Source of the DNA: Gemmatimonadaceae bacterium
GTDB taxonomy: Bacteria > Gemmatimonadota > Gemmatimonadetes > Gemmatimonadales > Gemmatimonadaceae
Direction of reading: 5' to 3'
Assembly (NCBI GenBank): GCA_036003045.1
Contig: DASYSS010000010.1
Span: forward strand, 1-64,000
DNA: 64,000 nt
This document shows, one piece after another, positions 60,150-64,000 of this stretch. Numbering within the stretch: position 1 is the first letter of the stretch; each line of letters opens with the position of its first letter. Made by a program: the position numbers and the translations under genes. Under the pieces are notes generated by a model that worked only from the letters and a program-made list of their open reading frames with translations, was not told where the DNA came from and did no database searches.

Positions 60150-62798
60150 ATGAGCTTCTTTCACGCACTCCGCGCTCGCCTTCGCGCGACCCGTCAGTCG
60201 GCGGCTGACCGATCCCTCGCCGACGAGATCCGATTCCACATCGAGCTCGAGACCGAGAAGAACATCAAGCTCGGGATGAGCCCGGACGAAGCGCGCCGAC
60301 GTGCGCTTGCGCACTTCGGCGGCGTGCAGCGCGTGCGCGAAGAGCACCGTGATGTGCGCCCCCTGCGCTGGCTCGAGGACGCAGCGTCCGATTCGCGCTT
60401 CGCCTTGCGCGCGCTCCGCCGGACGCCCGCCCTCGGCCTCGCCGCCGTCGTCACGTTGGCGTTGGGGATCGGCGCCAACGTCGCGATCTTTTCAGCCGTG
60501 AACGCCGTGGTGCTGCAGCCACTGCCGTTTCCCGACCCGGATCGCCTCATGATGATCACCGAGGAGAATCCGGAAAAGCATTGGCACCTCCAGGATGCCG
60601 CGCCGGCCAACGTGCTCGACTGGCGCGCGGGCGTTCCCGCGTTTCAGGACGTCACGGCGTACTCGGCCTTCCTGGCCACCTCGACGCTCACCGGCCGGGG
60701 CGATCCGCAGCCGATGCAGGTCGTGTACGCGATGGGGAATTTCTTTTCAGTCATGGGTGCGCACGCGGAGCTCGGCCGCACCTTCACCGACGATGAAACC
60801 TGGCGCCCCGCGGCGGTTGCCGTTCTCAGCGATCGCAGTTGGCGCACGCGCTTCGGTGGCGACTCGTCGATCATCGGAAAGTCGCTCACCTTGGACGGAC
60901 GCGACTACCAGGTCGTCGGTGTCATGCCCCCGACATTCGCGTTTCCATACGACAATGCGGATATGTGGCGGTCCATCGCGTGGGATCCCCAGTCGCGCGG
61001 TGCGGACCCTTTCCGCCGGGCGCATTGGGTCCGAGCAGTCGCACGGCTCAAGCCGGGCGTCTCAGTCGAATCGGCCGACGCGCAGCTGCAAAGCGTCGTC
61101 GCGCGGCTGAAACGCGATTACCCGGCGACGAACAAGTACATGGGCGCGCTGATTCTGCCGTTGCAAACTTTTCTTGTCGGCGACACGCGACTCCCGCTGC
61201 TGCTCTTACTGACGTCCGTCGCCTTTTTGCTGCTCATTGCCTGCGCGAACGTCGGCAACCTCCTGCTCGTGCAAGCCGCGGGCAGGGAGCGCGAAGCGGC
61301 CCTGCGTCTCGCACTCGGCGCCGGACGAGGGCGGCTCGTTCGCCAGGCGCTCGCCGAGAGCTTGATGTTGTCCCTCGTCGGCGGCGTCGTTGGATTGCTC
61401 CTCGGTTGGGCTGGTACACGCGCGCTCGTGCGGCTTCAGCCGGACGGAATGCTGCGCGTGCACGAATTCGGCATCGATGGCGCGGTGCTCGGCTACGTGT
61501 TGGCGATCACCGTCGTGAGTGGTCTGATCTTCGGCGTCGCTCCGGCCCTATGGATGCGACGCCGCAATCCCGCCGACTCGCTCAAGGACGGCGGGCGTGG
61601 CGCGGGGCAGGGAGTGCGCGCGAAGCGCTGGGGCGAAGCGCTCGTCGTCGGCGAAGTGGCACTCGCATTGTTGATGACGGCCGCCGCTGGGCTCATCGTG
61701 AGAAGCTTCTGGCAAATCCGCAACGTCGATCCGGGCTTTGATTCGAACGGCGTGCTCACCGCGCAGATTTCACTCAACCGTTCATACGACACCGTCACGA
61801 AGGTCCAGGCGTTCATGTCGCAGCTCGAGATTCGTGCTCGCGCCATTCCAGGCGTCACGAACGCAGCGCTCGCGACCGGCATTCCGTTCATGGGCCCCGC
61901 CTACACGAGCGACTTCATCGCCTACGGCCGCGCCGCCAACGACTACGGGACGGAGATCGCCCACCGGACGCTCACCGCCTCGTACTTCAAGACGATGAAA
62001 GGTCGCCTGGTCAGCGGGCGCATGTTCGACGAGACCGATCGCGTCGGCAGTGCTCCGGTGGTCTTGATCAACGAAGCGCTGGCCAGGTCGTATTTCCGCG
62101 GACAGAACCCGGTTGGCCAGCGCATGGCGCTCGAGAAAGCGCCGACGGACAAGTCGACCTGGTACACCATCATCGGCGTCGTGGCCAACGAGCACGTCGA
62201 CGCGCTCGACGTCGCGCCTCGAATCGAAGTGTTCAACGCCGCGTCGCAGGAGCCGCCCTATTCGACCTTCGTGCTGCTTCGTACCGACGGCAACCCGACG
62301 AACCTGACAGCGTCGTTGCGCGGCGTGGTGCACGACCTCGATCCCTCACTCGCGCTGGTCGACGCGAAGCCGATGGACGATCTCCGAGTAGCTTCGCTTG
62401 CGCGGATCCGCTTTCTCACGACGATGCTGCTCGCGTTCGCCCTCGTCGGGCTCGTGCTCGCCGTGGTCGGCGTCTACGGAGTGCTCTCGCACATCACGCG
62501 CAGTCGCACGCGCGAAATGGGCATTCGAGTGGCGCTCGGCGCACAGATGTCGGAAGTGCGGTGGCTCGTCGTAAGGCGCGGCCTGGGGCTGGCGGTTGCC
62601 GGCCTGGCGGTCGGACTCGTCGTGGCCGTCTTTTCGACTCGGCTCATGACGAAGCTCCTGTTCAACGTCGCGCCGAACGATCCGCTGACGCTCATTGGCG
62701 TCTCGTTGATCCTCGTCGTGACGAGCCTCGTGGCGGCGTCGCTTCCCGCGCGGCGTGCCGCGCGCGTCGATCCCGCGATCGCTCTCCGCGCCGACTGA
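60150..62798 (+). CDS. ADOP-family duplicated FtsX/MacB-type permease
   Basis: 882 residues. The prefix is ADEIRFHIELETEKNIKLGM, with DEARRRALAHFGG, followed by the helix VVTLALGIGANVAIFSAVN. The two MacB-like cores alternate with FtsX bundles (LLIACANVGNLLLVQA; VLSHITRSRTREMGIRVALG), and the protein ends PARRAARVDPAIALRAD. It has the PadR-linked prefix and a padR gene 24 bases upstream. It is convergent, with a two-base gap, with the rhomboid gene. Confidence 0.92.
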   Translation: MSFFHALRARLRATRQSAADRSLADEIRFHIELETEKNIKLGMSPDEARRRALAHFGGVQRVREEHRDVRPLRWLEDAASDSRFALRALRRTPALGLAAVVTLALGIGANVAIFSAVNAVVLQPLPFPDPDRLMMITEENPEKHWHLQDAAPANVLDWRAGVPAFQDVTAYSAFLATSTLTGRGDPQPMQVVYAMGNFFSVMGAHAELGRTFTDDETWRPAAVAVLSDRSWRTRFGGDSSIIGKSLTLDGRDYQVVGVMPPTFAFPYDNADMWRSIAWDPQSRGADPFRRAHWVRAVARLKPGVSVESADAQLQSVVARLKRDYPATNKYMGALILPLQTFLVGDTRLPLLLLLTSVAFLLLIACANVGNLLLVQAAGREREAALRLALGAGRGRLVRQALAESLMLSLVGGVVGLLLGWAGTRALVRLQPDGMLRVHEFGIDGAVLGYVLAITVVSGLIFGVAPALWMRRRNPADSLKDGGRGAGQGVRAKRWGEALVVGEVALALLMTAAAGLIVRSFWQIRNVDPGFDSNGVLTAQISLNRSYDTVTKVQAFMSQLEIRARAIPGVTNAALATGIPFMGPAYTSDFIAYGRAANDYGTEIAHRTLTASYFKTMKGRLVSGRMFDETDRVGSAPVVLINEALARSYFRGQNPVGQRMALEKAPTDKSTWYTIIGVVANEHVDALDVAPRIEVFNAASQEPPYSTFVLLRTDGNPTNLTASLRGVVHDLDPSLALVDAKPMDDLRVASLARIRFLTTMLLAFALVGLVLAVVGVYGVLSHITRSRTREMGIRVALGAQMSEVRWLVVRRGLGLAVAGLAVGLVVAVFSTRLMTKLLFNVAPNDPLTLIGVSLILVVTSLVAASLPARRAARVDPAIALRAD

Positions 62799-62800
62799 GG

Positions 62801-63568
62801 CTACGTCGGTGGAGGGACCCGGTCATCCGGCGGCACGAAGTTGGACAAGAAGAGCCGCTCCTCGGCGGTCAGGCTGTTGAGACCCTTAGCGCTGATCTTG
62901 TCGAGAATGCGGTTCACTTCGTCGCGGTTGACTTCATGCACGGATTTGGGGTCGACGCGCTTCCAGTTGATCAGCTGGTCCTTGGCGACAGTCGGCTTGG
63001 CCTTCGCTCGAAAGCGTTTGGCGCCGAGGCTCATGTCGAACCACTTCACGTAGAGCCAACCGGCCACGAAGCCGCCAAGGTGCGCGAAGTCGGCGACGCC
63101 GGTGCGCGATCCCTGAACGCCGCTGTACAGCGCCAGGAGGGCCATGAGGATCACGGCCACCCGGGCCGTGAGCGGCAAGACGCCGAAGATGTAGATCTGC
63201 ACATCCGGCCAGAAATGCGCGAACGCGATCATCACGCCGAACACCGCGCCGGACGCGCCGACGATCCCAACTCTCGGCGCGAAGATCGCCGACAACAGGG
63301 CGCCCGCGATCCCGCTCAAGAAGTAAAGGGTCAGAAATCGGCGGGCGCCGAGCCGCTCTTCGACCCGCGGGCCGAAGAAGTACAGCGAGATCATGTTGAA
63401 CAGAATGTGCATGACCCCCTGGTGCACGAACATGTACGTGATGACGGTCCAGGGGTACTGGAGGAACTCCGCCGGAACAAACGCCAGATGGCGTCCGACG
63501 CCGCCGACGTACTCCAGGAAGAAGACAATGATGTTCGCAACGATGAGTCGAAGGACCCACGGCGTCAC
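62801..63568 (-). CDS. Rhomboid-family intramembrane serine protease
   Basis: 255 residues from GTG 63568, chosen because AGGAG lies eight bases upstream; longer frames have no matching start signal. Six helices. The catalytic Ser is in GIVGASGAVFGV (GxSG) and the catalytic His in FAHLGGFVAG; HILFN in the second helix gives the oxyanion residues (HxxxN). The C-terminal 90 residues are soluble and charged, ending in a helix-rich segment (DEVNRILDKISAKGLNSLTA). It cleaves membrane proteins within the bilayer; substrates are unknown. Confidence 0.92.
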   Translation of the reverse strand: MTPWVLRLIVANIIVFFLEYVGGVGRHLAFVPAEFLQYPWTVITYMFVHQGVMHILFNMISLYFFGPRVEERLGARRFLTLYFLSGIAGALLSAIFAPRVGIVGASGAVFGVMIAFAHFWPDVQIYIFGVLPLTARVAVILMALLALYSGVQGSRTGVADFAHLGGFVAGWLYVKWFDMSLGAKRFRAKAKPTVAKDQLINWKRVDPKSVHEVNRDEVNRILDKISAKGLNSLTAEERLFLSNFVPPDDRVPPPT

Positions 63569-63713
63569 CGCGTACGCTCCTGCGAAGGGAAGGCGAGGAA
63601 AACAGAAAGTTACATCGTATCGGCTTCGGTCGAGGACTTCCCTATTTTGCGGCTCGCCCTCAGCTTCATGACAGAAGTTCCTAGACCCTAACACCGCCGG
63701 CGGCGCTATCCAG

Positions 63714-64000
63714 ATGCCTTCTCGCGTCTCCACTCTCGCCCAAACCCTGCGTGGGTCGGCGATCCTCCGCATTGCGGGCGAAGTCCGCGAACTGGTCAAA
63801 CAAGGGCGGCCGATCCTCGACCTCACGGTCGGCGACTTCAACTCCAAACAGTTCCCGATTCCGCGCGAGCTCGAGGACGGCGTCGTCGACGCGCTGCGCG
63901 CCGGCGAATCGACCTACCCGCCCTCGATCGGGCTCGAGTCCCTCCGCCAAGCCGTACGGGCCTTCTATAAGAAGCGCCTCGGTCTCGACTTCCCGCTGGA
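63714..64000 (+). CDS. PLP-dependent aminotransferase class I/II, N-terminal part (cut by window edge)
   Basis: 95 codons are visible from ATG 63714. LRGSAILRIAGEVRELVKQG, then PILDLTVGDFNSKQFPIP and STYPPSIGLESLRQAVRAFY, match the N-terminus of class I/II aminotransferases, including the segment where the substrate-side Gly and Tyr sit. The Lys that binds pyridoxal phosphate would lie beyond the edge. Donor and acceptor cannot be told. The gene is divergent from the rhomboid gene with about 145 bases between. Confidence 0.82.
   Translation, partial: MPSRVSTLAQTLRGSAILRIAGEVRELVKQGRPILDLTVGDFNSKQFPIPRELEDGVVDALRAGESTYPPSIGLESLRQAVRAFYKKRLGLDFPL

Overview
The window looks like a chromosomal segment of a high-GC soil or sediment bacterium, most likely a member of the Gemmatimonadota or a relative close to the Acidobacteriota. 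The assignment is inferred from gene content: four giant duplicated FtsX/MacB-type permeases (ADOP family), three of them paired with PadR repressors; two membrane Ser/Thr kinases with C-terminal TPR regions; secreted M13 peptidase, amidohydrolase and TPR proteins; and an ankyrin plus leucine-rich-repeat protein. No ribosomal, phage-structural or CRISPR locus is present. There is one tRNA gene, tRNA-Gly(CCC).

Layout. 1-4.6 kb: end of a Na+/H+ antiporter, the K+ importer Kup, a dead porin remnant, a small hypothetical gene, a cold-shock protein and a broken DUF2214 gene. 4.6-8.7 kb: tRNA-Gly, a PadR-ADOP unit with a clear self-overlapping operator, bracketed by GGGGACCGTT repeats, then the relics of a LytS/LytR two-component pair. 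8.8-17 kb: quinone-oxidoreductase-like enzyme, UbiB/AarF kinase, a LigD-like phosphoesterase-polymerase protein lacking the ligase domain, a secreted amidohydrolase and a TPR protein. 17-25.8 kb: a kinase-TPR protein preceded by a possible coupled 39-codon ORF, M13 peptidase, and a two-gene molybdenum hydroxylase. 25.8-33.9 kb: second PadR-ADOP pair (reverse strand), methyltransferase, BPL_N lipoprotein, a broken META lipoprotein, a WGxxGxxG-type tail protein, an MFS exporter and a cupredoxin.

33.9-49.2 kb: two sensor kinases, a stranded LuxR-type HTH, an ArsR-SRPBCC operon, then a run of single transport and stress genes (AI-2E-type transporter, zinc alcohol dehydrogenase, tandem universal stress protein), an acyltransferase, DinB-like protein, di-heme cytochrome, AraC regulator, DUF998 protein and an alpha/beta hydrolase. 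49.4-64 kb: the ankyrin-LRR protein, the second kinase-TPR protein, an ADOP permease without PadR, an OmpA-type lipoprotein with a strong terminator, a 241-bp inverted-repeat element, the third PadR-ADOP pair, a rhomboid protease and the start of an aminotransferase.

Two themes stand out. First, small HTH repressors (two PadR, one ArsR) appear to be controlled from inverted repeats that overlap their own start codons. Second, at least eight gene relics lie among intact genes. Several keep a recognisable signal peptide or N-terminus and a recognisable C-terminus in different frames with the middle missing, which points to deletion-driven decay, although simple sequencing indels cannot be excluded for the META gene. 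All family names below come from reading the translated sequence, with no database search.
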